Source: Paramesorhizobium endophyticum
Lineage (GTDB): Bacteria; Pseudomonadota; Alphaproteobacteria; Rhizobiales; Rhizobiaceae
Direction of reading: 5' to 3'
DNA: 64,000 nucleotides
Assembly: GCF_014640615.1 (NCBI RefSeq)
Contig: NZ_BMHH01000018.1
Coordinates: 1 to 64,000, forward strand
The translations under genes and the position numbers were made by a program. The notes under the pieces are model-generated. The model saw only the letters and a list, made by a program, of their open reading frames with translations. It was not told the origin of the DNA and searched no databases. Of this stretch, positions 33,619 to 44,064 are shown in pieces (within the stretch, counting starts at the first letter, position 1; each line of letters starts with the position of its first letter).

Positions 33619-34101
33619 ATGGACACAAAACCTTACAATTACGCCTATGAGGATTTCACCACAGGGCTGGAACTGCCGCTCGGGCCGAAGGAGGTGACTG
33701 CGCAGGAAATCATCGCCTTCGCGAGCGAGTTCGATCCCCAGCCCTTCCATCTCGACGAGGCGGCAGGAAAGGCCAGCATTCTCGGAGGCCTTGCCGCCTC
33801 CGGCTGGCACACCGTCTCCATGCTGATGCGCATGATGTGCGACGCCTATATCACCGGCTCCACCTCGCAAGGCGCACCGGGGGCCGATTTCGTTAAATGG
33901 AAAAAGCCCGTTCTGGCCGGCGATACACTCACCGGCAGGACCAGGGTCATCGACCGTCGCCTCTCGCGGTCGAAACCCGGTCTGGGCCTCGTCACGCTGC
34001 ACCACGAACTGCTCAACCAGAAGGGCGAAAGCGTCTGCGAGGCGCAACACAGTGCCATGTTTCTGCTGCGCGATCCGCAACCTCGGGAGACGGTGCAATG
34101 A
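33619..34101 (+). CDS. MaoC family dehydratase, first of a pair
   Basis: 160 residues, one hot-dog fold. ITAEELIAF-like AQEIIAFASEFDPQPFHLDE carries the catalytic Asp/His, and ILGGLAASGWHTVSMLMRMM matches the (R)-specific enoyl-CoA hydratase family. Overlaps the next gene by ATGA, and the two proteins probably form a heterodimer or double hot-dog, as seen in some dehydratases. The substrate is unknown. The ATG at 33619 follows GGAGGAGACGGA. Confidence 0.88.
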   Translation: MDTKPYNYAYEDFTTGLELPLGPKEVTAQEIIAFASEFDPQPFHLDEAAGKASILGGLAASGWHTVSMLMRMMCDAYITGSTSQGAPGADFVKWKKPVLAGDTLTGRTRVIDRRLSRSKPGLGLVTLHHELLNQKGESVCEAQHSAMFLLRDPQPRETVQ

Positions 34102-34562
34102 GTTTGCTCGAAGAGCAGATCGGCGTCGAGCAGACGCTCGGCAGCTATACATTCACTGCCGAAGACATCATCCGTTTCGCCTCCCTCTACGATCCGCAAC
34201 CCTTCCACACGGATCCGGAAGCGGCGAAGAACAGCAATTTCGGCGCGCTTTGCGCCTCAGGCTGGCACACCACCGCCGTCTGGATGAAGCTCAACGTCCA
34301 GTCGATAGGAGAAGCGCTGAGAGAGGCCAAGCAGCGCGGGGAGCCGCTGCCTGTCTTCGGCCCCTCCCCCGGCTTTGAGAATTTGAAGTGGCTGAAGCCC
34401 GTCTATGCCGGCGACACCATCACCTACAAACGCACCATCAAGGCGATCCGCCCCCTCGTCTCCCGCCCCGGCTGGTCGATGCTGACCATGCATTCAGAGG
34501 CGTTTAACCAGAATGGCGCGAAGGTGCTGGAGTTCGATAGCGCGGCGCTGGTGAAGGTTTAG
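34098..34562 (+). CDS. MaoC family dehydratase, second of a pair
   Basis: 154 residues, paralog of the preceding gene. FTAEDIIRFASLYDPQPFHTDP contains the active-site Asp/His, followed by GALCASGWHTTAVWMK and PVYAGDTITYKRTI. Translationally coupled to the first copy. A fragment of a family C element lies just after the stop codon. Conservation of both copies suggests both are active. Confidence 0.88.
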   Translation: MSLLEEQIGVEQTLGSYTFTAEDIIRFASLYDPQPFHTDPEAAKNSNFGALCASGWHTTAVWMKLNVQSIGEALREAKQRGEPLPVFGPSPGFENLKWLKPVYAGDTITYKRTIKAIRPLVSRPGWSMLTMHSEAFNQNGAKVLEFDSAALVKV

Positions 34563-34576
34563 CTTAAATAGAAACG

Positions 34577-34596
34577 TCGGCAGGACAGAGGGGGGC
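34577..34596. repeat. fragment of a family C element
   Basis: A single arm remnant, CGGCAGGACAGAGGGGGGCG, directly after the second MaoC gene. The other arm is missing. Confidence 0.55.
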
Positions 34597-34655
34597 GCCT
34601 CGCGATTCCATCAAATATAAATCGCTCTTATTCTCTAAACTTGGGAACCGCGCCC

Positions 34656-35204
34656 TCACTCCCCCTCGAACGCCACCAGCGTCCGCACCGTCACGCCGAG
34701 CGCTTCCAGCTTCTTGCGTCCGCTCAGGTCCGGTAGGTCGATGATGAAGCAGGCGGCGACGATCTCAGCGCCCATCTGTTGTAGCAGCTTCGCCGCGGCT
34801 TCCGCCGTGCCGCCGGTGGCGATCAAATCGTCGATGAGTATAACCTTGTCGCCCGGCACGATGGCGTCGCGGTGCATTTCCATTTCATCGATGCCATATT
34901 CGAGGCTGTAGGCGATGCGCACCGTGTCGTGCGGCAGTTTGCCCTTCTTGCGGATCGGCACGAAACCGGCCGACAACTGATGCGCCACCGCGCCGCCCAG
35001 GATGAAGCCGCGCGCCTCGATGCCGGCTACCTTGTCCACCTTGCCCCCCGCATAGGGATAAACGAGTTCATCCACAGCCCGCCGGAATGCCCGCGCATCG
35101 CCCAGCAGCGTGGTGATATCCCGGAACATGATGCCGGGTTTCGGATAATCCGGAATGGTCCGGATGGAATCTTTCAATGTCTCGCACAGCACCGGGTCCA
35201 TCAT
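34656..35204 (-). CDS. apt: adenine phosphoribosyltransferase
   Basis: 182 residues, salvages adenine with PRPP (made by the prs gene in the same window). [21 protein letters not shown], then [17 protein letters not shown], and the PRPP loop [18 protein letters not shown] are all family signatures. The ATG at 35204 or 35201 is preceded by AAGGAAAT; the longer frame to 35282 encodes a poor N-terminus. Downstream of it lie the MaoC genes in convergent orientation. Confidence 0.94.
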   Translation of the reverse strand: MMDPVLCETLKDSIRTIPDYPKPGIMFRDITTLLGDARAFRRAVDELVYPYAGGKVDKVAGIEARGFILGGAVAHQLSAGFVPIRKKGKLPHDTVRIAYSLEYGIDEMEMHRDAIVPGDKVILIDDLIATGGTAEAAAKLLQQMGAEIVAACFIIDLPDLSGRKKLEALGVTVRTLVAFEGE

Positions 35205-35305
35205 ATTTCCTTTCGTAGCATCGCCACCAGACGCAAATAATATCGCCGCAAGGAAAAGGGCGCCATCGGCGCCCCTTCGCATGATTCATATACATGATTT
35301 GTCTG

Positions 35306-35348
35306 GCATGATCCCGAAAAGTTGCAGACTTCCAGGTAAGATCATGCG
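35306..35348. repeat. family G element, copy 3
   Basis: GCATGATCCCGAAAAGTTGC, then AGACTTCCAGGTAAGATCATGCG. It lies between apt and petC, very close to the petC stop codon, and may form the transcript-ending hairpin of the bc1 operon. Confidence 0.72.
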
Positions 35349-35356
35349 CGCGAATA

Positions 35357-36220
35357 CTAATGCGGAACATTCGCCCAGACGCGGCGCTTCACCAGATAGA
35401 CCATGCCGGCGAAGAGCACGAGGAACACCATCACGCGGAAGCCGGTCTGCTTGCGCGCTTCCAGATGCGGCTCGGCGGCCCACATCAGGAAAGCCGAGAC
35501 GTCACGCGAATATTGGTCTACCGTCTGCGGCGCGCCGTCGTCATAGGTGACCTGCCCGTCTTCGATCGGCTTCGGCATGGCCAGCGACTTGCCCGCGATG
35601 AAATACGGGTTGTAGTGCGTCCCCTCGGGGATCTGCATCCCCTCCGGCGGCGTATGGCCATAGCCGGTCAGGAGCGCATGGATATAGTCCGGGCCCCCTT
35701 CGGCATATTGCGTGAAAATGTCGAAGATGAAGGTCGGGAAGCCCCGCTCCACCGCCCGCGCCTTGGCGATGAGCGAAAAGTCCGGCGGAGCCGCGCCATT
35801 GTTGGAGGCCGCCGCCGCCTGTTCGTTCGGGAATGGCGACGGGAAATAGTCGGTCGGGATGCCCTTGCGGGTGAACATCTCGCCGCTGTCGTTCGGCCCA
35901 TCCTGGACTTCATACTCGGCGGCGAAGGCCTTGACCTGGTCTTCGGTATAGCCAAGCTCCGTCAGCGAGCGGAACGCCACCAGGCTCATCGAATGGCAGT
36001 TGGCGCATACTTCCTTGTAGACCTTGAGGCCGCGCTGCAGCTGGCCCTTGTCATAGGTGCCGAACGGGCCCGCGAAGGACCAGTCTTCCTGCTTCGGCTT
36101 CTGAATAGGGAAGTGCGTCGGCTCCGCCGCATTGTGCTCTTCGCCTTCCGCGAAAGCGCCGCCGACGGCAAGCATGAAGCCAAGGCCGAGCGTGGCGAGA
36201 CCGGTGAGGATCGTTTTCAT
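35357..36220 (-). CDS. petC: cytochrome c1 of the cytochrome bc1 complex
   Basis: 287 residues, heme protein of complex III. A signal peptide (GLGFMLAVGGAFA) precedes the heme-binding CANCH motif near residue 72, the sixth-ligand methionine is in LAMPKPIED, and a C-terminal membrane anchor (FRVMVFLVLFAGMVYLV) ends VKRRVWANVPH. Separate from cytochrome b, unlike the fused gene of Bradyrhizobium. Last gene of the petABC operon, 27 bases after petB. Confidence 0.96.
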   Translation of the reverse strand: MKTILTGLATLGLGFMLAVGGAFAEGEEHNAAEPTHFPIQKPKQEDWSFAGPFGTYDKGQLQRGLKVYKEVCANCHSMSLVAFRSLTELGYTEDQVKAFAAEYEVQDGPNDSGEMFTRKGIPTDYFPSPFPNEQAAAASNNGAAPPDFSLIAKARAVERGFPTFIFDIFTQYAEGGPDYIHALLTGYGHTPPEGMQIPEGTHYNPYFIAGKSLAMPKPIEDGQVTYDDGAPQTVDQYSRDVSAFLMWAAEPHLEARKQTGFRVMVFLVLFAGMVYLVKRRVWANVPH

Positions 36221-36247
36221 GGGACAGTCCTTATCTCTCTCGTTCGC

Positions 36248-37531
36248 TCAACCCTGAGCCGCTGGTGACACAGCCCCGGCGCCCTTGTTCTTCTCCAGCA
36301 CCGCTTCGGTGATCGAGTTCGGCAGCCGCTTCGGCGTCTCGATCAGGCCGAGAACCGGCATGATGATCAGGAAGAACGCGAAGTAGTAGAGTGTGGCCCC
36401 CTGCGCCATGGCGACGTAGACACCCTCCGCCGGACGCGAGCCGAGCCAGCCGAGCAGGATGGCGTCGATCACGAACAGCCAGAAAAACAGCCTGTACCAC
36501 GGGCGATAGACCGCCGAGCGCACCTTGGACGTATCGAGCCACGGCACCAGGAACAGGATGGCGATCGAGCCGAACATGGTCAGCACGCCGCCAAGCTTGG
36601 AATCGATCGGCCCGATATTGAAGGTGATGGCGCGCAGCATCGCGTAGAACGGCAGGAAGTACCATTCCGGGACGATGTGGGCCGGCGTCTTCATCGAATT
36701 GGCCGGAATGTAATTGTCCGGATGGCCGAGATAGTTCGGCAGGTAGAAGATGAAGTATGCGAAGAGGATGAAGAACAGCACCATGGCGAAGCCATCCTTG
36801 ACGGTCGCATAGGGCGTAAACGGCACAGTGTCCGTCTTCGACTTCACCTCGATGCCGGTCGGGTTGGTCTGGCCGGTCACATGCAGCGCCCAGACGTGCA
36901 GGATGACGACGCCCGCGATCATGAACGGCAGCAGATAATGCAGCGAGAAGAAGCGGTTGAGCGTCGGGTTATCCACCGCAAAGCCGCCCAGCAGCAATTG
37001 CTGGATCGGATCGCCGATAACAGGGAAGGCGGTGAAGAAGCCGGTGATCACGGTCGCGCCCCAGAAGGACATCTGGCCCCAGGGCAGCACATAGCCCATG
37101 AACGCCGTCGCCATCATCAGGAGATAGATGATCACGCCCAAAATCCAGAGCAGCTCGCGCGGCGCCTTGTAGGACCCGTAGTAAAGGCCGCGCATGATGT
37201 GGACATAGACGGCGATGAAGAACATCGACGCGCCATTGGCGTGCATGTAGCGCAAGAGCCAGCCATAATTGACGTCGCGCATGATCTTCTCGACCGAGTT
37301 GAACGCGATGCCGGAATTGGCCGCATAATGCATGGCCAGCACCACGCCGGTCAAAATCTGCGAAACCAGCATGATCGCCAGAATTCCGCCAAACGTATAG
37401 GCATAATTCAGATTGCGCGGAACCGGATAGGCGATGAAGGAATCATAGACGAGGCGCGGCAGCGGCAGCCTTGCGTCTATCCATTTTTCGATGCCGGTGC
37501 TCGGCGTATAGGTGGAATGTCCGCCACTCAT
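36248..37531 (-). CDS. petB: cytochrome b of the cytochrome bc1 complex
   Basis: 427 residues with eight transmembrane helices. The Qo motif [27 protein letters not shown] and [17 protein letters not shown] are typical. It carries the two b hemes and quinone sites. An upstream TTG at 37546 is less likely than the ATG at 37531, preceded by GGGGAGACACAAC. Operon middle gene, 24 bases after the Rieske gene. Confidence 0.96.
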   Translation of the reverse strand: MSGGHSTYTPSTGIEKWIDARLPLPRLVYDSFIAYPVPRNLNYAYTFGGILAIMLVSQILTGVVLAMHYAANSGIAFNSVEKIMRDVNYGWLLRYMHANGASMFFIAVYVHIMRGLYYGSYKAPRELLWILGVIIYLLMMATAFMGYVLPWGQMSFWGATVITGFFTAFPVIGDPIQQLLLGGFAVDNPTLNRFFSLHYLLPFMIAGVVILHVWALHVTGQTNPTGIEVKSKTDTVPFTPYATVKDGFAMVLFFILFAYFIFYLPNYLGHPDNYIPANSMKTPAHIVPEWYFLPFYAMLRAITFNIGPIDSKLGGVLTMFGSIAILFLVPWLDTSKVRSAVYRPWYRLFFWLFVIDAILLGWLGSRPAEGVYVAMAQGATLYYFAFFLIIMPVLGLIETPKRLPNSITEAVLEKNKGAGAVSPAAQG

Positions 37532-37555
37532 GTTGTGTCTCCCCAAAGCCCTACA

Positions 37556-38128
37556 TTAGCCGATTTTTATGTGCGTATCTGAAAGGAACGCATACGGCGG
37601 AATGTGCATGTTCTCCGGCGCCGGGCCGCTGCGAATGCGCCCGGACGTATCGTAGGTCGAGCCATGGCACGGGCAGAACCAGCCGCCATATTCCCCCTGC
37701 TCGCCAAGCGGAATGCAGCCGAGATGGGTGCACACATTGATCATGATGAGCCAGTTTTCCTTGCCCTTGCCGCCGGAGCGGTCAAGGTCGGTCGCCTGCG
37801 CGTCGGAAGGCAGGTTGGCGTTGCGCGCAACCGGGTCCTTCAGGGCGGAGATGGGCGTGTTGGCCGCATCCCCGACTTCCTTGGGCGTGCGGTTGCGGAT
37901 GACAATCGGCTTGCCGCGCCACTTGACCGTCAGCGACATGCCCTCGGTGACCGAGGAGATATCCACCTCGATCGAGGCCGCCGCCAGCGTGGAGGCGTCG
38001 GGCTGCATCTGGTCGATGAAAGGCCAGGCGAGGCCGGCCGCCCCGACAGCCCCCGCCATACCGGTCGCTATGTAGAGAAAATCACGCCGTGTCGGCTCCA
38101 CCGTATCGTGTGCGCTCACGAGACCCAT
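37556..38128 (-). CDS. petA: Rieske iron-sulfur protein of the bc1 complex
   Basis: 190 residues. A twin-arginine-type signal RRDFLYIATG anchors the N-terminus, and the cluster ligands are CTHLGC and CPCHGS. It moves electrons from quinol to cytochrome c1. First gene of petABC. The ATG at 38128 follows AAGGAAAGG; the GTG at 38119 is an alternative. Expression probably begins in the 350-base gap upstream. Confidence 0.95.
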   Translation of the reverse strand: MGLVSAHDTVEPTRRDFLYIATGMAGAVGAAGLAWPFIDQMQPDASTLAAASIEVDISSVTEGMSLTVKWRGKPIVIRNRTPKEVGDAANTPISALKDPVARNANLPSDAQATDLDRSGGKGKENWLIMINVCTHLGCIPLGEQGEYGGWFCPCHGSTYDTSGRIRSGPAPENMHIPPYAFLSDTHIKIG

Positions 38129-38482
38129 CCTTTCCTTCACTCCCGCGGGGTTCCGCACCCCCTCATGAGAACGACCCATGGCGAATGGGCCGGCGGATTC
38201 CCCCGGCATGTTGCGAGGTTTCTAGGCGTGATACGGAAGCTTGTCCAGACGGCGGAACGGTGGGACGGCACGATGTCGCAGGCTATTCTTAAGGAAAATG
38301 CCCGACTCGGACAGCAAGGCCGGCGACGCTGCCATATAATAACGGATGGATACCTGAGCTGGCTCAAACAATATGATATTATTCAATCCGGTTTGAAGAA
38401 ACGAGGCCGGTTTCCTATACCGCAATCACGGCCGCAGCCTGGAGGCACCTTCTGCGTCGTTTGCCGTGGCTTTGTCGAAAAA
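38129..38482. other. upstream region of petABC
   Basis: About 350 bases without a credible gene. It should hold the petA promoter. No repeat family member and no regulator-type palindrome was recognised by eye; small open frames are shadows of low quality. Confidence 0.4.
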
Positions 38483-38856
38483 CTATGCAGCGGCCTTCAG
38501 GATAAAATCCGCTTCGATCTCCTCATACGGAACCCGGATTTTATTATGTTCTGTCTTCTCGATCAGACCCCATTCCATGAGAGCCGTTAATCTTCATGCA
38601 CCCGCTTGATGCCGCGATCCAGCGAACGGGCCAGGCCGCGAATGCTGGAGGGACCAATTTTCTGCAGATGCTCGATGAGTTCCCAGCGCTTCGGCGTGAG
38701 GACAGAGAATAGTTGCGCCGGCGAACTGAAGGTGAGAACGGCAACGGAATCCTGCTGCTGACCGGATTTCCACGCGGCAGCGAAACGCTCCCCCATCGCT
38801 TTGATTGCCGCCATATCGTCTGTTTCATGGCGAATTTGGATAACTGCCCGGCTCAT
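38483..38856 (-). pseudogene. winged-helix DNA-binding protein (HVO_A0114-like) interrupted by a frameshift
   Basis: The N-terminal 89 residues contain FSVLTPKRWELIEHLQ, then GPSSIRGLARSLDRGIKRVHED, a helix-turn-helix. The frame stops at a TAA at 38587-38589. Shifting by one base restores a clean continuation TALMEWGLIEKTEHNK, then VPYEEIEADFILKAAA up to a stop at 38483. Joined, the two parts give the roughly 125-residue length of this regulator/antitoxin family. A single base is therefore missing near 38590, by mutation or sequencing error. No intact toxin partner is visible upstream. Confidence 0.75.
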
Positions 38857-38948
38857 TGCTTCCGTATTTCCAATTTTAAAAGTTCAAACGCTGACGCTCT
38901 ACGTCGCCCCTCTGCCCTCAAAACATGATTTCTTAGAGAACATTTCAC

Positions 38949-39313
38949 TTTTTGATGGAAACGATCGCGTATTCTTCCTCGTCGAGGCAGCAGAACTGTT
39001 GAGGCGTGGATTCCTGTGACAAGCACAGGAATGACGGGGTAGAGATGTTTCTTCTATTAAGGATCGCTCTTGCCAAGCGGAGAGGTCGGAGAATAGCCAC
39101 TAAAGCATGTCTCCCAAAAGTGGGAACCGGTTTTGGGGTAAAGACATGCGCAAAAACAAAAACTTAAAGCGTGTTCCATGAATGCGATAAAATGCAACAC
39201 GCTTTAACAGCAAAGCAGCCGTCATTCCTGTGCTTGTTACAGGAATCCATTCCTCTCCCGCTCCGCTACAACAACGGTATCAAATGGCACCCAAGTGATT
39301 CCATCAAAACATG
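38949..39313. repeat. family A palindromic intergenic element, copy 4, interrupted
   Basis: Starts TTTTTGATGGAAACGATCGC and ends GTGATTCCATCAAAACATG. The inner arms read GGATTCCTGTGACAAGCACA and its mirror, with CCTGTG replacing CCCAGTG on both arms, which is compensatory. A complete family B element is inserted at 39100-39207. Located between the frameshifted regulator and the autotransporter gene. Confidence 0.85.
39100..39207. repeat. family B element, copy 2, nested inside family A copy 4
   Basis: CTAAAGCATGTCTCCCAAAA to ACACGCTTTAA, about 108 bases. It interrupts the middle of family A between GAATAGCCA and CAGCAAAGCAGCCG. In uninterrupted copies this junction reads GCCAACAGCAAAGCA, so the insertion point is nearly precise. 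Confidence 0.8.
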
Positions 39314-39418
39314 AACGGCTTTAGTAAGGTAATTTCTGACTTCATCGCGACGATGTCAATCACGACAACGCCCTCTTCATGTGAGGCGCCGGAGGAAGAA
39401 GCCAGCAATACTTACCCC

Positions 39419-42400
39419 CTACCACTTCACCTTCAGCCCGATATTCCCATTCAGCCTGTAGCTGTCGGCGAAGTGTTCGAGGCTGGTGTCGATGGTGACC
39501 TCGCCATAGAGGGCATATTTTCCGTCGGCCCAGCTATAGGTGCCGCCGCCGCCGAGGCCGCCCCAGTAACGGTCGTTCTGGGCGGCGAAGAGGACGTCCG
39601 ATACCTTGATCTTGGTTGCCCTGCCGAATTCGTGGGAGAGGTTGGCGATGGCGTAGAGGTCGGCCTGGGTGAGCCTGCCTTGGCTGTCGCGCCAGGCCTG
39701 GCTGTAATCGGCGGCCAGCCCGAGCCGGCCCTTCAGGCTCTGGGTCTCATCATGGGTGACATGGGCGTTGAAGCTGTCCCAGAAACCGTCGAACCGCACC
39801 GCCGACCAGGTGAGTTGCACCTGCGGCGTCACCGACCATTCGGGTGTGATGGCGACACGCTTGCCCGCTTCCAGGCTCAGCGCATAGCCGAAGCCGTCGA
39901 TCTCGCTGGCGAGCGTGCGCCGTCCCGTGTCCGACGTCAGGTCGCTTGTGTACCAGGTCGTCTGGGCGACGGCGTCGGCATAGACCCCGTCATCGCCGTA
40001 CCAGGTGAGTGTGCCGCCGAAACCGTAGCCATTGGCATCGACCCCGCCCAGGCCATGCACCGAGCCCATATTGGCCTTGGCATAGCCGTAATGCATGGTG
40101 AACCCGCCGATCACGCTGCCCATGGGTGTCTCATAGAGCTTGCCGTCGATGCCGGCCTCCATGCCATAGGTGTTGGTGTTGAACCGCGTGGCGCTGGTGG
40201 AATATTTTGGCTCGAAGCGGCCATGCGCGCCTTCGATGCGGCCCCAGACATAGGAGTCGGTGCTGATCTCGCCGCCGGGAGCCACCGTCCCCTGCCCCGC
40301 GCCTTCACCGGCCTGCCCCGCGCCGCTGCGGTAGCGGCTGCCGACACGCTGGCGCAGGGTGCCGACATCGTTCAGCTCCTGCAGGACTTGCGAGTAGGCC
40401 TCGTAGACCGGCACACCGGGATTGTATTGCGGCGGCGGATTGCAGCCGGCCCCTTCGCAGGGGGGAGGCCCTTGATTTTTCAATTCTGACCGCAGGTACC
40501 AGTCGCCGTCAGCCGAGGCGTCGACGCTGCCGGTGCTTCCCTTGGGGCCCTTGAAGAGCCGGTAGGCATAGGCCCCCGCCACCACTGCCGGGTCGCCCTG
40601 GGTGGTGGTGAAATCGCCCTTCAGCGTAAACACGCCGGTGGAAGCGCCGTCGACCTCGACGACCTTGATGCCGTTCGCAGTGGTCTGAGCGCCCGTGCCG
40701 CCTGCATTCTTCACCTGCAGGAAGCCCGTGCCCGCAGTGTCTCCCTTCACGTACAGAAGGTCGGTCGGTGAATCGTCCTTGTCGAGCACGGTGTTGAGAT
40801 AGATCGTACCGCCCTGCCCCTCATAATCGCCGGCAATGGTGAGCGTCGTGCCGGGGTCCGAAACACCCAGCCTGACAGCCCCCGCATTGGCGAGCGAACC
40901 GAGGCTCTGATCGTATCCCGCCAGATCGAGCGTAGCGCCGCTGCTGACAGAAAATGCGGAACCCTGGCTGAACACACGGGCCGCGGCGGCTTTCAGCGTG
41001 CCTGCCTCGACATCAGTGGCGCCGGTATAGCTGTTGGCGCCGGACATGACGAGCGTACCCTCGCCAAGCTTGGTAAGCGGACCCGTGCCGCCAAGCGCTT
41101 GCGTTTCCGAGAGGGTGAAAATATTGGCCTTGTCGGCGATATCGAACCCGCCACCAAAAGCGCCCCAATTGATGGTGCGCGGTGTCTGCGTGAAGCTCGT
41201 GCCGGTCACGCGCAGCGTCCCGCCGTCGAAAGTCAGCGCCCCCGTCGGGGTGGTGCCGGTGCAGCCGAGATTGCAATCGGAAGCGACCTGCAACACGCCA
41301 GCGTCGAATTCCGTGCCGCCTGTATAGGTGTTGGCGCCGCTCAACACCAGGGTGCCGCCATCGGTCTTGCGCAGTTCGGACGCGCCGGTGAGCACCGCCG
41401 AGATCGCCGTGGTCATCCCCGTGCTTTCGCTCGTCTGGTTGCCGACGTCGATGATCGTTTGTCCGCTCGCATCAGGCAGCAAGGTGATGGCGTCATTCGC
41501 CCTCCCCGTCACAGTGTAGCCGTCCACCGCAAATTGCATGCCTGAGACGGCGACCCGCCCGAAACTTTGGCTATCGACCGTCACGCCGCCGCCCTGTCCC
41601 ATGAAATAGGCAAAGCTGCCATCGGTGAAGGCGCCATTCTGGGAGCCGTCTTGATTGGTCCAGTTGGTCGGAGGGGTTCCGCCCTGGGAACCTCGCCATG
41701 TGCCCGTTCCGCCCGAGCCGCCGGCCACATGGGTGGGCGCAAGATTGCTGCCGTCCCAGTAATTGAACGTGCCGACAGGAGTCGAACCGGCGTTCAGATA
41801 CACATGATCGCCGGTAATGAGCAGGCTCGTGCCGGGCGGCAGGGTGCCGGGCTGCAGGCCGCTTCCGGTGGGGTTGTTGATCGTTCCGGAGACAAGGCCA
41901 TAATGAACCGGATCGAGTGGGACGCCGGAATTGTTGGCGACATTCACGATGCCGCCATTGAGATTGACCGTGCCGCCCACCTGCACCTGCAGCGCATCAT
42001 GATCGCCGTTCGGCGACAGGCCGTAATCGTAGCTCAGTATACCGCTGTTCTGCACGGTGAGATCGCCAAGGATCTCCACCTTGTTGACGCCATTGCCGCT
42101 GCTGTCCTGCGAGAGCAGCGTACCGCCATCCAGCACCACGCTGCCGCCGATCCTGCCGCCGTTCAGGACGCTTTGGTCTTCACCGCCTGCCAGCGTCGCG
42201 CCACCGGTCACCGTGATCAGACCCGTCGCCGCCGCGTTGTCGCCATTGATGATCAGGGTGCCGGCAGTGACGTTGGTATCGCCTGCATAAGTGTTCCTGC
42301 CCGACAGGATTTGCGTGCCGCCGGTCAGAGTAAGGCCCCCTGTTCCGGAAATCACGCCCGCAAAATCACCTCCATTCGCAGCGGTGATAGAAAGCGTGTT

Positions 42401-43930
42401 GCTGCCCAGAACGACTTTCCCCTGCGCGTCGCCGGAAAGACTCTTAAGGGCAATATAACTGCTGGTTACACCGGAAATATCGAGCGTGCCGGGGTTTTGG
42501 CCAGCCCCCGCGCCATTGATCGTGACGCTGCTCGCCGGGCTAAGATCGCCATTTACACCCAGTTTCAAGGTGCCTTGATCGATACTCCAGGCGCCGTCCG
42601 TGCCGACCTTGCCAAGCACTGTCCAGGTGCTCGTGCCGGTCTTCTGATATGCGTCGAAACCTTGAAAAAGTGTATTGCCGCCGGCGGGACCGAGTGCGGC
42701 AAGATCGAAATTCAGGACATCAGTCGCGCCACCGAGTGCGAGGATATTGCCGTTTCCGGCGGTGGAGACGACGTTGCCATAGAAACGGAAACCACTCTGC
42801 ATTTCGAGAATATTATTAGAGCCCTTGATTTCAACGGCAAGCGATCCCCAGCTATTCGTTTTCTGGTTACTACTTGCCCATACCTGGGCGGCATTGACGA
42901 TCCTATTGTTGCTTCCAGTCACCCGGATGGCCGGAACCTGCGGGATTCCTGTGTCCGCGTATATTGTGCCGCCTTGTATAATGCCGCCATTTATATTGTT
43001 GATCACGTTGTGGTCGCCCAGCACCAACACTCCGACACCAGGCAAAGAGCTTGGGGTATTATTGTTACCGCCCATGACGCTACCCGTGATACACCCTGTC
43101 GAGATACACCCACTGTTGCCATTGATGAACGTCACATGATCGGTTAGGACCACCCCCGCACCGCCCTCCGCCCCACCTACCCCGTCGGAATCGCCGCCCC
43201 AAAGCTGGCCGCCAACGCTGTTATCCAAGGTAGTACCGAAGGTACTCCCGCCCTGCATATAAACGCCGACACCACCACCACCCGTGGAGGTGGCAATGCC
43301 GTTGGCTGCCGTCGAATTACCACCTTTTATAAAAGTTGGCGCGAGCCCGGCAGTGGGGCCAATGGTGAGGGTGCCGGGGCCGGTGAAGAGCAAACCGATG
43401 CCGCCGCCGCCCCAGCCTGCGGAACCACCTCCGACCCCGCCTTTTCCACCAAGGATTGATCCCGTAAAAGTCAATGAGCCGCCCGCGGTCAGTGCGGTGC
43501 CGCCGCCGCCGCCACCACCCCCATTCTGGCCGTCGCCGCCGATGATGCGTGGGTCATAGTTATTTATTCCAACACCAACATTTCCGCCGCTTGGATAAGC
43601 AAAGCCGATACCACCGCCAGTTCCGCCGAGAGCACCGCCGCCGCCATTACCGCCTTTTCCCCCAACACCCGCCCCGCCTGCACTCGTGCCCGCGCTACCG
43701 CCGCCGCCGCCACTGCTGCTACCGCCATCACCGCCAACGCCGCCCGGTCCCGTACCGCCCTTCCCGCCACCATTGGTGCTCTGCGCAAGCGCGGGCGCGG
43801 CAGCAAACAGCGCACTCCCCGCCATCAAGGCGAGGCAGAAAGCTACGCACCCGCTAAATTCCCAAATCCTGTTGCTGCTGAGGGGGGAGCTAATATTCAC
43901 AGAAGCAGACAATGTATTATGGGAAGTCAT
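39419..43930 (-). CDS. autotransporter (type Va) with Gly-rich passenger and C-terminal beta barrel
   Basis: 1503 residues. An extended signal peptide ([17 protein letters not shown]) precedes a roughly 90-residue Gly/Ser-rich region, then a right-handed beta-helix passenger with autotransporter-associated repeats such as [20 protein letters not shown] and [20 protein letters not shown]. The last 270 residues form the outer membrane barrel, ending in [11 protein letters not shown] with aromatic C-terminus. It likely reaches the cell surface as an adhesin or interaction factor. An AT-rich 130-base region precedes it, possibly its promoter. Confidence 0.92.
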   Translation of the reverse strand: MTSHNTLSASVNISSPLSSNRIWEFSGCVAFCLALMAGSALFAAAPALAQSTNGGGKGGTGPGGVGGDGGSSSGGGGGSAGTSAGGAGVGGKGGNGGGGALGGTGGGIGFAYPSGGNVGVGINNYDPRIIGGDGQNGGGGGGGGTALTAGGSLTFTGSILGGKGGVGGGSAGWGGGGIGLLFTGPGTLTIGPTAGLAPTFIKGGNSTAANGIATSTGGGGVGVYMQGGSTFGTTLDNSVGGQLWGGDSDGVGGAEGGAGVVLTDHVTFINGNSGCISTGCITGSVMGGNNNTPSSLPGVGVLVLGDHNVINNINGGIIQGGTIYADTGIPQVPAIRVTGSNNRIVNAAQVWASSNQKTNSWGSLAVEIKGSNNILEMQSGFRFYGNVVSTAGNGNILALGGATDVLNFDLAALGPAGGNTLFQGFDAYQKTGTSTWTVLGKVGTDGAWSIDQGTLKLGVNGDLSPASSVTINGAGAGQNPGTLDISGVTSSYIALKSLSGDAQGKVVLGSNTLSITAANGGDFAGVISGTGGLTLTGGTQILSGRNTYAGDTNVTAGTLIINGDNAAATGLITVTGGATLAGGEDQSVLNGGRIGGSVVLDGGTLLSQDSSGNGVNKVEILGDLTVQNSGILSYDYGLSPNGDHDALQVQVGGTVNLNGGIVNVANNSGVPLDPVHYGLVSGTINNPTGSGLQPGTLPPGTSLLITGDHVYLNAGSTPVGTFNYWDGSNLAPTHVAGGSGGTGTWRGSQGGTPPTNWTNQDGSQNGAFTDGSFAYFMGQGGGVTVDSQSFGRVAVSGMQFAVDGYTVTGRANDAITLLPDASGQTIIDVGNQTSESTGMTTAISAVLTGASELRKTDGGTLVLSGANTYTGGTEFDAGVLQVASDCNLGCTGTTPTGALTFDGGTLRVTGTSFTQTPRTINWGAFGGGFDIADKANIFTLSETQALGGTGPLTKLGEGTLVMSGANSYTGATDVEAGTLKAAAARVFSQGSAFSVSSGATLDLAGYDQSLGSLANAGAVRLGVSDPGTTLTIAGDYEGQGGTIYLNTVLDKDDSPTDLLYVKGDTAGTGFLQVKNAGGTGAQTTANGIKVVEVDGASTGVFTLKGDFTTTQGDPAVVAGAYAYRLFKGPKGSTGSVDASADGDWYLRSELKNQGPPPCEGAGCNPPPQYNPGVPVYEAYSQVLQELNDVGTLRQRVGSRYRSGAGQAGEGAGQGTVAPGGEISTDSYVWGRIEGAHGRFEPKYSTSATRFNTNTYGMEAGIDGKLYETPMGSVIGGFTMHYGYAKANMGSVHGLGGVDANGYGFGGTLTWYGDDGVYADAVAQTTWYTSDLTSDTGRRTLASEIDGFGYALSLEAGKRVAITPEWSVTPQVQLTWSAVRFDGFWDSFNAHVTHDETQSLKGRLGLAADYSQAWRDSQGRLTQADLYAIANLSHEFGRATKIKVSDVLFAAQNDRYWGGLGGGGTYSWADGKYALYGEVTIDTSLEHFADSYRLNGNIGLKVKW

Positions 43931-44064
43931 TCCAATCCCCCGGCCGAATTCAACATCAAAGCAAAACCAATGAATAGACTAATAGAACAATTTGTTTAAA
44001 AAAGTAAATATAAATTGTAAATGCACAATAAAACTCATGAAATAACAACAAATGAACGAGGACG

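Noticed and set aside
41567-43147. 526-residue plus-strand frame inside the autotransporter gene
   Set aside because: Antisense to the passenger domain repeats; the frame is open because of the periodic Gly/Thr/Asn codons.
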